Of a DNA stretch of 36,565 bases, positions 6,879-16,258 are shown piece after piece. Position numbers and translations under genes: made by a program. The DNA comes from Lachnospiraceae bacterium. GTDB lineage: Bacteria; Bacillota; Clostridia; Lachnospirales; Lachnospiraceae. The stretch is taken from NCBI GenBank assembly GCA_017619975.1, contig JAFZRH010000001.1, positions 1 through 36,565 of the forward strand. The letters are read 5' to 3'. The stretch's first letter is position 1; every line of letters starts with the position of its first letter. Under the pieces are notes generated by a model. The model was given only the letters and a program-made list of their open reading frames with translations, ran no database searches and was not told the DNA's origin.

Positions 6879-9200
6879 ATGTTTCCTAAAGGATTAAGCA
6901 CAGAAGAAGTCCGCGCACTTACGGCGGAGGGCAAAAACAATACGCTGCCGGACCGCGTCAGCAAAACGGTGCCGCAGATCATTGCGGCGCAGGTTTTTAC
7001 CTATTTCAACGCTATTTTCGCGCTGCTGGCGGTCTTGCTGATCCTGACCGGTTCTTTTCGGAGCCTGACCTTTTTACCGGTCGTTATCGCCAATACGCTG
7101 ATCGGCATCATTCAGCAGCTGCGCTCCAAAAAGGTTCTGGATGAACTGGCGCTTCTGGATGTGTCGGAATATCGCTGCCTGCGGGACGGCGAGGAAAAGA
7201 AGGTCTCTTCGGATCAGCTGGTCCTGGGCGACGTGATCCGTCTGGAGATCGGTCAGCAGATCCCGGCCGACGCCGTGGTGCTGGACGGAGAAGCCGGTGT
7301 GAACGAATCGCTTCTGACCGGGGAAGAAGATGAGGTCGAAAAAAAAGAAGGCAGTGAGCTGAAATCCGGCAGTTTTCTGACGGCCGGCTCTCTGACCGCG
7401 CGCCTGACGCGTGTCGGCGCCGAATCCTATGCGGCGCAGCTGACGGCGAAAGCCAAGGAGATCAAGGACAAAACTTCGGAGATGATCCGGGACATCGAGA
7501 CGATCATCCGGGTGGCCGGCATCGCCATCATTCCTGTCGGCGTGCTGCTGCTGTATCAGGCCGTGGCCGTAAACGGTCTCGGCTGGAAGGAAGGCATCAA
7601 TTCCATGGTCGGCGCGGTGATCGGCATGATTCCGGAAGGCATGTATCTTCTGATGACCATGGCGCTGGCTTTAAGCGCGATGCGGCTGGCGAAGCAGAAA
7701 GTTCTGCTGCACGATATGCGCAGCATTGAGACGCTGGCGCGGGTCGACGTTCTTTGTCTGGATAAGACCGGAACCATTACGAGCCCTGAGATGGAAGTGA
7801 GCGAGACCTTCCTGCCGGCGGATTTGGCAGACCGTTTGTCCCCGGAAGAAACCGCTGCGCAGAGGGAGCGTGCCCGGAATCTGCTGTCTTCCTATCTTGG
7901 CAGTATGACGGACAGCAATATTACCATGGAGGCGCTGAGGGCGTATTTTCCGGCCCGGGAGGCCTTTGAGAATGCCGCGGTGCAGCCCTTCAATTCCCGA
8001 AAAAAATATTCGCAGATCGATCTGTTCGGAATTTCCTACCGGCTGGGGGCGCCGGAATATCTTTTGAGCCCGGAGCAGCGGGAGATAAACCGGACGGTCA
8101 TCGAACAGCGCGCAGGCGCCGGACAGCGGGTCCTGGCTTTTACCGAGGAAAAGGAAGCCGATGCGCGGCCGATCCTCTTTGTGGCGCTGCACAACGCGAT
8201 CCGGGAAAACGCAAGGGAGACCTTTGCCGGCTTTGCCGCGCAGGGCGTAACGGTCAAAGTCATTTCCGGCGATAATCCCATGACGGTCTCGCGCGTGGCG
8301 GCGGAAGCGGAGATTGTAAACGCGGAGCAGTATATTGACGCAACGACGCTGGACAGCGAGGAAAAGATCCGGGATGCCGCGACAGCGTATACCGTGTTCG
8401 GCCGCGTCAGTCCGGAACAGAAAAAAAGCCTCGTCCTGGCAATGAAGGACAAAGGGCTGAAGGTCGCCATGTCCGGCGACGGCGTGAACGATATTTTGGC
8501 AATGAAGGAGGCGGATTGTTCCGTCGCGATGGGGGGCGGAAGCGATGCGGCCCGGCAGGCGGCACAGGTCGTGCTGCTGGATTCGGATTTCTCGCATATG
8601 CGCGGGATCGTCTCCGAGGGGCGGCGCGACATCAACAATATCACCCGCTCCGCTACGCTTTTCCTCTATAAAAACATCTTTTCCCTGCTGACAGCGCTTT
8701 TTGCGATCCTGCTGACGGCTTCCTATCCTTTGCGGCCGGCGCAGGTCTCGCTGATTTCGGGTTTTAATATCGGTATCCCGGCTTTTCTGCTGGCCCTGGA
8801 GCCGAATGAAAAAAAGCAGCAGGGGCGATTCATCCGCAATACGCTGGTCCGTTCGCTGCCGGCTTCCGTCACGGCTTTCCTGGCCATCAATGCGATGGTG
8901 CTGCTGGCAGACCGTCTGAAGATTCCGGCTGCGGAGGTCGGGACGGCCTGCACCTATCTGCTGGCCATGGTCGGCTTTTTTATCCTGTTTTCCATTTCGC
9001 GGCCGCTGAACAAATACCGCGTTGCGGTCATTTTGCTCAGCATGCTCGGCTTTTTCCTTTCTGCTGCGGTCCTGAACGATCTGTTTGAACTGGTCAGGAT
9101 CCAGACCCGGACGCTTGGGATCACACTGCTCTTTGTGGCCGGCGAGTTCCTGCTGATGAGCGGGCTCACCCGGCTGCTGGAGAAAGAAACAAAAGAATAA
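6879..9200 (+). CDS. HAD-type P-type cation-transporting ATPase (CtpE-like)
   Basis: A 773-residue cytoplasmic-membrane pump. The diagnostic motifs appear in order: actuator TGE (residues 147-149), a membrane PEG motif (GMIPEGMYLL, about 250), the phosphorylation motif DKTGT (Asp295), nucleotide-domain SGDNPMTV, and the hinge GDGVND (533-538). No N-terminal heavy-metal-binding domain and no CPC motif occur, which argues against copper, zinc or cadmium pumps. The shortened nucleotide domain and the PEG motif fit the CtpE-like group, for which calcium transport has been described in mycobacteria. Ion specificity here is inference. The start at 6879 gives the expected N-terminal LSTEEVRAL segment; the upstream GAAGGGAAAGGAA serves as ribosome binding site at unusually long spacing. 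Transcribed alone, between terminators at 6789 and 9205. Confidence 0.88.
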   Translation: MFPKGLSTEEVRALTAEGKNNTLPDRVSKTVPQIIAAQVFTYFNAIFALLAVLLILTGSFRSLTFLPVVIANTLIGIIQQLRSKKVLDELALLDVSEYRCLRDGEEKKVSSDQLVLGDVIRLEIGQQIPADAVVLDGEAGVNESLLTGEEDEVEKKEGSELKSGSFLTAGSLTARLTRVGAESYAAQLTAKAKEIKDKTSEMIRDIETIIRVAGIAIIPVGVLLLYQAVAVNGLGWKEGINSMVGAVIGMIPEGMYLLMTMALALSAMRLAKQKVLLHDMRSIETLARVDVLCLDKTGTITSPEMEVSETFLPADLADRLSPEETAAQRERARNLLSSYLGSMTDSNITMEALRAYFPAREAFENAAVQPFNSRKKYSQIDLFGISYRLGAPEYLLSPEQREINRTVIEQRAGAGQRVLAFTEEKEADARPILFVALHNAIRENARETFAGFAAQGVTVKVISGDNPMTVSRVAAEAEIVNAEQYIDATTLDSEEKIRDAATAYTVFGRVSPEQKKSLVLAMKDKGLKVAMSGDGVNDILAMKEADCSVAMGGGSDAARQAAQVVLLDSDFSHMRGIVSEGRRDINNITRSATLFLYKNIFSLLTALFAILLTASYPLRPAQVSLISGFNIGIPAFLLALEPNEKKQQGRFIRNTLVRSLPASVTAFLAINAMVLLADRLKIPAAEVGTACTYLLAMVGFFILFSISRPLNKYRVAVILLSMLGFFLSAAVLNDLFELVRIQTRTLGITLLFVAGEFLLMSGLTRLLEKETKE

Positions 9201-9204
9201 AAAA

Positions 9205-9263
9205 CACCGCCCAAAAGGCGGTGATCCTTAAAACGGCTGCTGCGATTCGCGCAGCCGTTTTTT
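9205..9263. terminator. bidirectional terminator between convergent genes
   Basis: Two hairpins lie between the convergent stops. CACCGCC (9205-9211) pairs with GGCGGTG (9217-9223) and is followed on the minus strand by a T run. AAACGGCTGC (9231-9240) pairs with GCAGCCGTTT (9251-9260) and is followed on the plus strand by further Ts. Each serves one direction. Confidence 0.85.
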
Positions 9264-10491
9264 ACGGCAGGCTGTAACCGTTTTGAGGAGAAAGCGCGGC
9301 GTTTCCGAAAGAGCAGATCGTCGTTCCCGCACAATAGATCGAAAAAAGCCCCTGTTCGGAAAAAGCCTGAGCGGCCGCGGCGTCGATCTGATCGGCGATG
9401 AAGAGCTGTGCGGCGGCCAGGGCCAGTTCGGCGCAGGAAGCCGTCGGACTGTAAAGCGTCAGCGCGGGAAGCGCGCTCTTGTAATAGCCGTCGGCAGGAT
9501 CGATATAAGCGGTCGCAAAATGCTCCGGGCTGTAAGGAAAATAGTAGTCCGCCAGATTGTTGTTGGTGGTGTAATCGAAGAGGCTGACGATCTTTAGGGG
9601 GCCGCTGTAGCTCATCTGCGCGGCCGGGATGCTTGCGTCGCCGACGCGGGTCTTGACGGCATACTGATAGACTTCGGCGGAATCGTCCAGGCAGGAGACA
9701 AATCCCTCACTGCTGATGAGATACCCGTTCGTATAGCCGGTCGCGGCGATCTGCTCCGTCAGATAGTCGAGGATAAAGGCATTTGTCAGCCAGTAGAAAT
9801 CCAGAAAGACCGTGATATTGTTTTCGGCGGCGTAAAGCCGGTATTCCTCGGACAGCGTCAGGCGCACCTGATCGTTTCCCAGCAGTTCCAGACGGATGTG
9901 CGCGGGATCTGAGAGAAAAGGGATCAGTTCCGCGAAATATGCCGCCGTTTCCTCGTTGTAATACGGGTCGAACTGCTGGGCCAGAATGTCATTCGTGGAA
10001 AGAAACAGTTCGGTATAGACGGCATAGATCGGTCCCAGGTACAAAGCCCGGGATCCTTTTTCTTCCATCAGGGAAAAAGCCCGATACAGCTCCGGCTCGA
10101 CGGAGACGATCTCGTTCGGAGCGGCGTTGACGTCAAAGATGCCGTGCGTACCCGGGTGTGCCTGCAGCGGATCAAACATCTCGTAAGCTTTCACGCAGGC
10201 CTCCGAATAAGCGGCACTGACGCGGCGAAAGTCATTTCCGCCGTACTGCCGCTGGAGCTTGTACTGAAACAGGAAATAGGAGCCGCAGTTCATGCTGCTT
10301 CCGCTCTGGACGCTGATTTCACGCCAGCCGCTGTCGTTTCGGAAGTAACTGATCAGATAGACCACTGCGGACAGGGCCAGCGCGGTCAGAATCCCGATCA
10401 CGAGGATCAGGCGGTTTTTCTTTTTTCGGCTTTCTTCTGTTTCAGGCTGCACAGTTTGAGGGAGGGGCGTATTCATGCGCTTGGCAGGCAT
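9262..10491 (-). CDS. membrane-anchored, degenerate ApbE-like (FAD:protein FMN transferase fold) protein
   Basis: About 409 residues with a proline-rich cytoplasmic N-terminus, one membrane helix (LILVIGILTALALSAVVYLI) and a large outer domain. Motif order resembles ApbE flavin transferases: a conserved Gly/Ser start strand (SMNCGSYFLFQYKL), ATGYTNGYLISSEG, then AYIDPADGYYKSALPALTLY and PTASCAELALAAAQLFI, where ApbE has hIIDPrTGyp and aDalaTalf. The Mg-binding Asp and Thr of the last motif are replaced (CAELALA), and no DLGGN is seen, so catalytic activity is doubtful. I chose the ATG at 10491, or 10476, because the longer reading frame to 10551 runs through the opp terminator. It may be a non-catalytic relative; the relationship is inference from motif order. 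Confidence 0.5.
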   Translation of the reverse strand: MPAKRMNTPLPQTVQPETEESRKKKNRLILVIGILTALALSAVVYLISYFRNDSGWREISVQSGSSMNCGSYFLFQYKLQRQYGGNDFRRVSAAYSEACVKAYEMFDPLQAHPGTHGIFDVNAAPNEIVSVEPELYRAFSLMEEKGSRALYLGPIYAVYTELFLSTNDILAQQFDPYYNEETAAYFAELIPFLSDPAHIRLELLGNDQVRLTLSEEYRLYAAENNITVFLDFYWLTNAFILDYLTEQIAATGYTNGYLISSEGFVSCLDDSAEVYQYAVKTRVGDASIPAAQMSYSGPLKIVSLFDYTTNNNLADYYFPYSPEHFATAYIDPADGYYKSALPALTLYSPTASCAELALAAAQLFIADQIDAAAAQAFSEQGLFSIYCAGTTICSFGNAALSPQNGYSLP

Positions 10492-10507
10492 CCTTTCTTC
10501 GGTGAGA

Positions 10508-10542
10508 AAAGGCCGTGTGCCGGATCCCGGTACACGGCCTTT
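10508..10542 (-). terminator. terminator after the opp operon
   Basis: AAAGGCCGTGT (10508-10518) pairs perfectly with ACACGGCCTTT (10532-10542), an 11-bp stem around a 13-base loop, 20 bases after the oppF stop. The minus-strand right arm ends in TTT only, so termination may be partial. It separates oppF from the ApbE-like gene. Confidence 0.6.
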
Positions 10543-10561
10543 AAGGAACAAGCGGATCCGC

Positions 10562-11887
10562 TTATCCGTGAGACGCTATCAGCAGCAAGATCAGGAAGAT
10601 CAGTATGATCCCTCCGAGGATGCCCAGTCCGATGAGAGCGCCTTTCTTGCACATCTTGTAGTTGCGGATATAGTTTTTGCTCTTGTAGATCGCTGCGGCG
10701 ATCAGGCCCAGGATCGGCAGGAAGAAGGAGAGGATGCCCAGCCAGATGCTGCCGGTATCGTGGATCGGACGATCCAGGATGTAGTTGCTTCCGGTCAGGA
10801 CCGGTTCCTCGTTCTTTAAGTTCTTTTCCGCTGCTTTGGCTTCGTTCTCGGCCTTTTCTTCTTCCGTCAGGATATGGACGGTCTTTAACGGCTCGTTCTT
10901 GGCCCGCAGCGCCTTATACTCTTCGATTTCCTTCTTGTTGCCGTAGACCCAGTGGTCGTTGCCGATGTCCACGAGCTCCGGCTTGTCTTCGCTGTAGTCG
11001 TGGATGGAAGGATCGTAGGTATAAAGGGCTTTGTTCTTCTCCAGCTTCGGATCCGGGATCGGGATCGCGGAGATCAAAGAGTGCGTGTACGGATGCATCG
11101 GGAAGTCAAACAGTTCCTGAGTGGACGCAACCTCGACGATATCGCCCTTGTAAATAACACCGATCCGGTCCGAAATATAACGGACGATGGATAAGTCGTG
11201 AGCGATAAAGAGGTAGGACACGCCGCGCTCTTCCTGGAACTTGTTCAGCAGGTTCAGGACCTGCGCCCGGATGGATACGTCCAGCGCGGAGATGGGTTCG
11301 TCGGCAATGACGAACTCCGGTTCCATGACCATGGCACGGGCCACGCCGATACGCTGCCGCTGGCCGCCGGAGAATTCATGCGGGTAACGGGTCAGGTGTT
11401 CGGGCAGCAGACCGACTTCCTCGATCATGGTCTCGACCTTTTTCACACGGTCTGCTTCGTTCTCAAAGAGGTGGAAGTTGTACAGACCTTCCGAGATGAT
11501 GTAATCCACGGTGGCGCGCTCGTTTAAGGAAGCGGCGGGATCCTGGAAGATCATCTGGATGTTCCGGATCACGTCACGGTCCAGCGAGTTCGGAATCTTG
11601 CCGGAGATCTTTACGCCTTTGTAATAGATCTCGCCGGCGGCACAGGGGTTGACCCGGATGACGGCCCGGCCGACCGTAGTCTTGCCGGAGCCGGATTCGC
11701 CGACCAGGGAGAAGGTCTCGCCTTTGTAGATCTTGAAGCTGGCGTTTTTCACCGCACGGACGGCATTGTCGCCCTTGCCGAAGGTAATGTCAACATTCCT
11801 GACGTCCAGCAGCACTTCGCGGCCGTTTTCATCGATGGGGCCGTGCTCCGGAAGATGGGCAACCTTATGTTCTTTCGTATTTTCCAT
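10562..11887 (-). CDS. oppF: oligopeptide ABC transporter ATP-binding protein OppF with C-terminal membrane extension
   Basis: The ATPase domain is complete: Walker A GESGSGKT (63-70), Q-loop IFQDP (114-118), signature FSGGQRQR (172-179), Walker B FVIADEP (192-198) and H-loop His230, followed by the HPYTHSLI oligopeptide-type segment. It energises peptide uptake with OppD. Length is 441 residues against the usual 320-330. The extra 110 residues form an acidic/lysine-rich linker (about 280-370) and two hydrophobic helices (about 381-401 and 416-437) ending at ASHG. Membrane helices on an Opp ATPase are unusual; they might come from fusion with a small DUF4190-like membrane protein. Last gene of oppABCDF, 14 bases after oppD. 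Confidence 0.9.
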   Translation of the reverse strand: MENTKEHKVAHLPEHGPIDENGREVLLDVRNVDITFGKGDNAVRAVKNASFKIYKGETFSLVGESGSGKTTVGRAVIRVNPCAAGEIYYKGVKISGKIPNSLDRDVIRNIQMIFQDPAASLNERATVDYIISEGLYNFHLFENEADRVKKVETMIEEVGLLPEHLTRYPHEFSGGQRQRIGVARAMVMEPEFVIADEPISALDVSIRAQVLNLLNKFQEERGVSYLFIAHDLSIVRYISDRIGVIYKGDIVEVASTQELFDFPMHPYTHSLISAIPIPDPKLEKNKALYTYDPSIHDYSEDKPELVDIGNDHWVYGNKKEIEEYKALRAKNEPLKTVHILTEEEKAENEAKAAEKNLKNEEPVLTGSNYILDRPIHDTGSIWLGILSFFLPILGLIAAAIYKSKNYIRNYKMCKKGALIGLGILGGIILIFLILLLIASHG

Positions 11888-11901
11888 TGTGGGCTACCCT
11901 C

Positions 11902-13647
11902 CTAAATATTGAAAGCTTTGCAAAGCTTTTCGTGAATGTTTTCGATGGCTTCCGGTTTGGTGATCTTCGGAGCCCGGGGATCCAGCAGCCAGGTCTTGGC
12001 GAAATGGGTCTCGGTGATCTGGAACATCGGCGGTTCTTCCAGCGTATCGACCTTCAGGCAGTACGGATTGCGGGGCGCAAATGCGTCGCCGATGATCCGG
12101 TTGTACAGCGAAGGCGGCGTGCCGGCGATGGAGTAGAGCTTGACGCCCTTCTGCGCCAGCTGCGGCAGACTGGAGAGCAGCGCCCAGGTGTACGGGTGAC
12201 GGGGATCGTAGAAGACTTCTTCCACGGTTCCGAGCTCGATGACCTGTCCGCCGTAAAGGACCGCCACACGGTCCGCCACGTTCGCGACGACGCCGAGGTC
12301 GTGCGTGATGAAGACGATCGTGTATTTGTACTCTTTCTGCAGATCTTTCAGAAGCTGCAGGATCTGCGCCTGGATGGTCACGTCCAGAGCGGTGGTCGGT
12401 TCGTCGCAGATCAGGATCTTCGGCTGGCAGGAGAGCGCAATCGCGATAACGATACGCTGCCGCATGCCGCCGGAGTACTGGAACGGATAATCGTCAAAGC
12501 GGTTCTCCGCGTTCGGAATACCGACCTGTTTCATGAGTTTCAGCGCACGTTCGCGGGCTTCGATCTCGGTGCAGTTCTGATGCTTTAAGATGATGCTCGT
12601 GATCTGCTTGCCGATCGTGATGATCGGGTTCAAGGAGGTCATGGGATCCTGGAATACCGTCGCGATCTTGCTGCCGCGGATACGGGTCCAGTCCTTCGGA
12701 TACTTGACCTTGGAGACGTCGATGATGCAGTTGCCGTGCAGCTGTTCGGGCGTTTCATCCGTGAGTTTCACGCGCAGCGTGACGTCGCTGTAAACGGCAT
12801 CGCGGACGCTGTCCTGGGAGACGTCTTCCCCGAGCCGCATGGCTTCACGGAATCCCTTTTCCAGCTTGTTGGCAGTCTTGACCCGCATGGCAGGATGGAA
12901 ACGGCCGACAGACAGATAGATCTCTTTGGCGATCTCCAGATTCCGATCCGAAACAGCGGAAGCATCCCCTTTGATTTCTTCGGCGTACTTGGCTTTCAGA
13001 GCCGTCATCTTCTCGGAGAAGGCCTTGTTGTAGTCCGCATCGGCTGCCAGCGTCTTTTTGTGGGAGGCAATCAGATCCGCGCGTTTCTTCTCCAGATCTT
13101 TGATCGCTTTCTCAAAGCCTTTGATCTTCTCGTTGGTTTCTTTGATCTTATCGGTCTCGGAATGACGGTCGAAGGTCTGCTTTAAGTTCCTGGCTTCGGT
13201 CAGCTGGAACTTCAGCTCGTTCATTTCGTCGGTCAGCTTCTGATCGTCTTCGTCGGAGAGCGTTTCCTTGGCTTTCTTCTCCGCCTTCAGTTTCAGTATC
13301 TCACGATAGGTCGCGGCGCCCTTTTCCAGTACGCTGTCGCGGTTCAGGCGACTATGCAGCGATTTAATGTGAGCATTGGCGGCGGGGGTCAGCTTTTCGG
13401 TCGTATCGGAGAGTTCTTCATCGTTGAAAACGACGGAGCCGCGGGAGATAAAGCCGTTGGTGTCCAGCATGCCGGCGAAGGTCTTGGTAAACACGGATTT
13501 ACCGGAACCAGATTCGCCCACGATGGCGATCGATTCGTTTTCGTAGATATCCAGCGAGATGCCCCGGATAGCGGTAAGAATACGGCCGCGGACGCGGAAT
13601 TTGACATCCAGATCCTTAACGGAAAGCAATACTTTTTTCTTTTCCAT
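11902..13647 (-). CDS. oppD: oligopeptide ABC transporter ATP-binding protein OppD with large coiled-coil insertion
   Basis: 581 residues against about 330-350 for ordinary OppD. Walker A GESGSGKS is at 44-51, but the Q-loop VFQDP only follows at 331-335. Between them about 235 residues (85-320), largely charged and helical with coiled-coil character (KIKGFEKAIKDLEKKRADLI), interrupt the ATPase fold. Signature YSGGMRQR (391-398), Walker B ILICDEP (411-417) and His449 are intact, so ATP hydrolysis is expected. The C-terminal oligopeptide domain has RHPYTWALLSSLPQ, while the cysteine cluster usual there is reduced to one Cys (NPYC). A single continuous frame with good codon use argues against an artefact. 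It pairs with OppF on OppB/OppC. Confidence 0.9.
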   Translation of the reverse strand: MEKKKVLLSVKDLDVKFRVRGRILTAIRGISLDIYENESIAIVGESGSGKSVFTKTFAGMLDTNGFISRGSVVFNDEELSDTTEKLTPAANAHIKSLHSRLNRDSVLEKGAATYREILKLKAEKKAKETLSDEDDQKLTDEMNELKFQLTEARNLKQTFDRHSETDKIKETNEKIKGFEKAIKDLEKKRADLIASHKKTLAADADYNKAFSEKMTALKAKYAEEIKGDASAVSDRNLEIAKEIYLSVGRFHPAMRVKTANKLEKGFREAMRLGEDVSQDSVRDAVYSDVTLRVKLTDETPEQLHGNCIIDVSKVKYPKDWTRIRGSKIATVFQDPMTSLNPIITIGKQITSIILKHQNCTEIEARERALKLMKQVGIPNAENRFDDYPFQYSGGMRQRIVIAIALSCQPKILICDEPTTALDVTIQAQILQLLKDLQKEYKYTIVFITHDLGVVANVADRVAVLYGGQVIELGTVEEVFYDPRHPYTWALLSSLPQLAQKGVKLYSIAGTPPSLYNRIIGDAFAPRNPYCLKVDTLEEPPMFQITETHFAKTWLLDPRAPKITKPEAIENIHEKLCKAFNI

Positions 13648-13659
13648 TTTGCGGCCTCC

Positions 13660-14634
13660 TTACATATGGGTCCGGGGATCCGAAGCGTCGCCGAGGTTCT
13701 GTCCGACTACGAACAGAACGATGGACAGGATCGCGGAAATTGCCACGGGGCTCCAGAATTCAAAGCCCCAGCCGGGAACGACCATGGACCCCTGCGCTTC
13801 ACTGATCATCTTACCTAAGGTCAGGTCGGAAAGACCCAGGCCGATATAGGACAGGAACACTTCGAAGCCGATGTAGGCGGGAATCTCAAGAGCGGCGTAG
13901 GTCACGATAACGCTGGTCATGAACGGCAGGATGTTCTTGGTGGCGATCCGGCCGATCGGTGTGCCGAGACAGCGGGAAGCCAGGTTGTATTCCCGGTCAC
14001 GGATGATAATGACCTGCGTACGGATAAAGGCCGCGACGCCGAGCCAGCCGGTGACCGTTAAGGCGAATACCATGGTCCAGAACCCGCGGGTCAGGACCAG
14101 CACCATGACGGCGATCAGCAGCTCGTAGGGAATGTTTGCGATAATGTTTCGCACCTCCACCATGATCAGGTCGATTTTCTTTGAATAGCCCCAGACGGCG
14201 CCGACCAGAACGCCGATCACCATATTGATGGCGGCGCAGACGATAGCCAGCGACAGAGAGATCTTGGAGCCGTACCAGACCGCGTCGAAGGTGGGTTCGC
14301 CCGAAGCGCCGGTTCCCAGAATATAGCTCAGGGAGAAACCGTATTTTTCGATAGCCGCCTTCGGCTGCAGATGCTTGGACGTACTGTCGGTAACGTTGGC
14401 GAAACGGTCAAACGGAACGAAACGGGGGTAGATGTAGGTGAAGAGCAGCAGCACCAGCAGGATACCCAGCACGATCCAGTTGATCTTCTTGCGGAAGAAG
14501 ACCCGGAACACGCTGCGCCAGTAGCTGTAGCGCGGGGCCGTGATCTTTTCGGATTCCGTCTCATCGTGTGTAACAATGGTAAAAAGCTCTTCTTCCGACA
14601 GACCATGTTTGGACAGATCGATCTTATTTTCCAT
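13660..14634 (-). CDS. oppC: oligopeptide ABC transporter permease OppC
   Basis: 324 residues, normal length for the family. An N-terminal cytoplasmic stretch precedes the first membrane helix (WIVLGILLVLLLFTYIY, about 53-70). An outer loop leads into the MetI-type permease domain with five further helices. The ATPase-coupling EAA-like loop is REYNLASRCLGTPIGRIATKNILP (about 210-235, core LGTPIGRIA). It forms the peptide channel with OppB in the cytoplasmic membrane. The gene is 6 bases from oppB and 12 from oppD. OppC is the only subunit of this operon without an obvious size anomaly. Confidence 0.93.
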   Translation of the reverse strand: MENKIDLSKHGLSEEELFTIVTHDETESEKITAPRYSYWRSVFRVFFRKKINWIVLGILLVLLLFTYIYPRFVPFDRFANVTDSTSKHLQPKAAIEKYGFSLSYILGTGASGEPTFDAVWYGSKISLSLAIVCAAINMVIGVLVGAVWGYSKKIDLIMVEVRNIIANIPYELLIAVMVLVLTRGFWTMVFALTVTGWLGVAAFIRTQVIIIRDREYNLASRCLGTPIGRIATKNILPFMTSVIVTYAALEIPAYIGFEVFLSYIGLGLSDLTLGKMISEAQGSMVVPGWGFEFWSPVAISAILSIVLFVVGQNLGDASDPRTHM

Positions 14635-14640
14635 TGCTCA

Positions 14641-16209
14641 TTACCTCGCTTTCGAAGAGAAGGAGATCCGGGGATCTACGATGCTCATCATGATATCGCC
14701 CAGAATGCCGGACACGACCGACAGGACCGCGTAGAAGAGGGCGACGCCGACGATGACGCCATTATCATAGGCATTGATGGCATTGATGAAAATGCCGCCG
14801 ATGCCGGGCACGGTGTAAACACGTTCCGTAACCAGAGCGCCTGTCATGGAGAACAGGATGGATCCCGGAATACCGTAGATGATCGGGATGGACGCGTTCT
14901 TTAAAATATGACGAGTGAAGATCTCCCGCTCGGAAAGACCGCCGGAACGGGCGAACTTGACGTAGTCCGCGTTCTGCTGGTCCACCATGTAGCGGCGCAG
15001 CCAGCGCATCATGCTGCCGATAGGACGCAGCGACAGGGAAATGATGGGCAGCACACACATGGTCCAGGAAAATTCTTCGATGTTGAAGGTCGTCGGGATG
15101 CCGATCTTGTTGCCGATCGCCTTGACCAGGAAGATGTAGGCCAGAGACGGCATGGCCGTAATGAAGACGACGTACACGGAGCCGATCTTGTCAACGGCTT
15201 TGTCTTTCTTCTGCGCCATCCAGATCGCCATCGGAACGCCGATCAGATAGGTCAGCAACACGGAGCAGAGACCGATCACAAAGGAGTAGCCGATACGGGA
15301 CATACCGCTCTTGAAGGTGATGGTAGTCGTGTAGTCGTCCAGGAAACGGTCTTTTCTCAGCTGAATGCTGTCGCGGGAGCCGGCCATGTAGGTGGCGCTG
15401 TGAAGATCGTCGGCGCTCATTTCGGTCAAACCGGTCGGATAGGTGGTCATACGCTGAACGTAGGAACCCTGGGCCTTCGTCATGGTCGTGACAACTTCCA
15501 CGCCCTGGTTGACGGAATAGGAAACACCGAGGTTCACGGACAGCAGGTTCTGATGAATGTAAGGGAACTCGTTGTCAAAGTACAGGAGGTACTTGTGGAA
15601 TGTTCCCTGCCCCATGATGGCGGGAGAAAACTTTTGCCCGCCGTACAGGGGATCATATAGCGTGAAGGTGATCTTGCGTTCCCCTTCATAATTTTTGGCA
15701 CTGTTGACGGTATCAACCTGGAACAGGTTGCCGAAATAGGTAAGAAGCCGCATGAGGACCGGAATGTCCTTGGCTGCAAAAAGCTGAGGCTGTCCGCCGT
15801 TGGTCACTTTTTTGCCTGCCATAACGGTCTTCAGACGGGTCACGGTATAGCCCTTGCTTTCATAGTAGTCGGTAAATTTTTTGACGTATTCAGCAACGTT
15901 CTCTTTATCGGATTCCGCGTCTTTTCCGAGATTGGTAAGTTTAGAACGGGCTTCGGCAGCCAGTTCCCCGTTGGTCACCAGGTCTGTCAGCCAATCGGTA
16001 TAATTGACGTAATCCAGATAGCCGAACTCTTCCCACTTTTCGTATTTATACGTGATCTTGCGGTTGGCGGCTACTTTGATAAAGTTCGGATCAGTTGCAA
16101 AGATCTGATCGCGGCTCAGCAGGGAATAGATGAGCACCATTACGATACCAACCACAACTACGATGGAAAAAATACCGTGAAGGACACGTCTCAGAATGTA
16201 TTTTGCCAT
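14641..16209 (-). CDS. oppB: oligopeptide ABC transporter permease OppB with large extracytoplasmic insertion
   Basis: 522 residues against about 306 for typical OppB. The first helix and its MAKYILRRVLHGIFSIVVVV start are standard. About 250 residues (35-300) then intervene before the MetI domain (from about 305, SGMSRIGYSFVIGLCSVLLT). The inserted part should lie outside the membrane; it is rich in Tyr, Lys and Asp and contains repeated 'VNYTDWLTDL' and 'YFGNLFQVD'-type segments, but no domain I recognise. The coupling loop DYVKFARSGGLSEREIFTRHILKN (core ARSGGLSER) and the C-terminal DPRISF are normal. The inserted domain may contact the enlarged OppA. oppB starts 128 bases after oppA. Confidence 0.9.
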   Translation of the reverse strand: MAKYILRRVLHGIFSIVVVVGIVMVLIYSLLSRDQIFATDPNFIKVAANRKITYKYEKWEEFGYLDYVNYTDWLTDLVTNGELAAEARSKLTNLGKDAESDKENVAEYVKKFTDYYESKGYTVTRLKTVMAGKKVTNGGQPQLFAAKDIPVLMRLLTYFGNLFQVDTVNSAKNYEGERKITFTLYDPLYGGQKFSPAIMGQGTFHKYLLYFDNEFPYIHQNLLSVNLGVSYSVNQGVEVVTTMTKAQGSYVQRMTTYPTGLTEMSADDLHSATYMAGSRDSIQLRKDRFLDDYTTTITFKSGMSRIGYSFVIGLCSVLLTYLIGVPMAIWMAQKKDKAVDKIGSVYVVFITAMPSLAYIFLVKAIGNKIGIPTTFNIEEFSWTMCVLPIISLSLRPIGSMMRWLRRYMVDQQNADYVKFARSGGLSEREIFTRHILKNASIPIIYGIPGSILFSMTGALVTERVYTVPGIGGIFINAINAYDNGVIVGVALFYAVLSVVSGILGDIMMSIVDPRISFSSKAR

Positions 16210-16258
16210 AGATGCCTGCCACCTTGTCTGTGTATTTGTTTGGTCTTGTTAGCACAAC

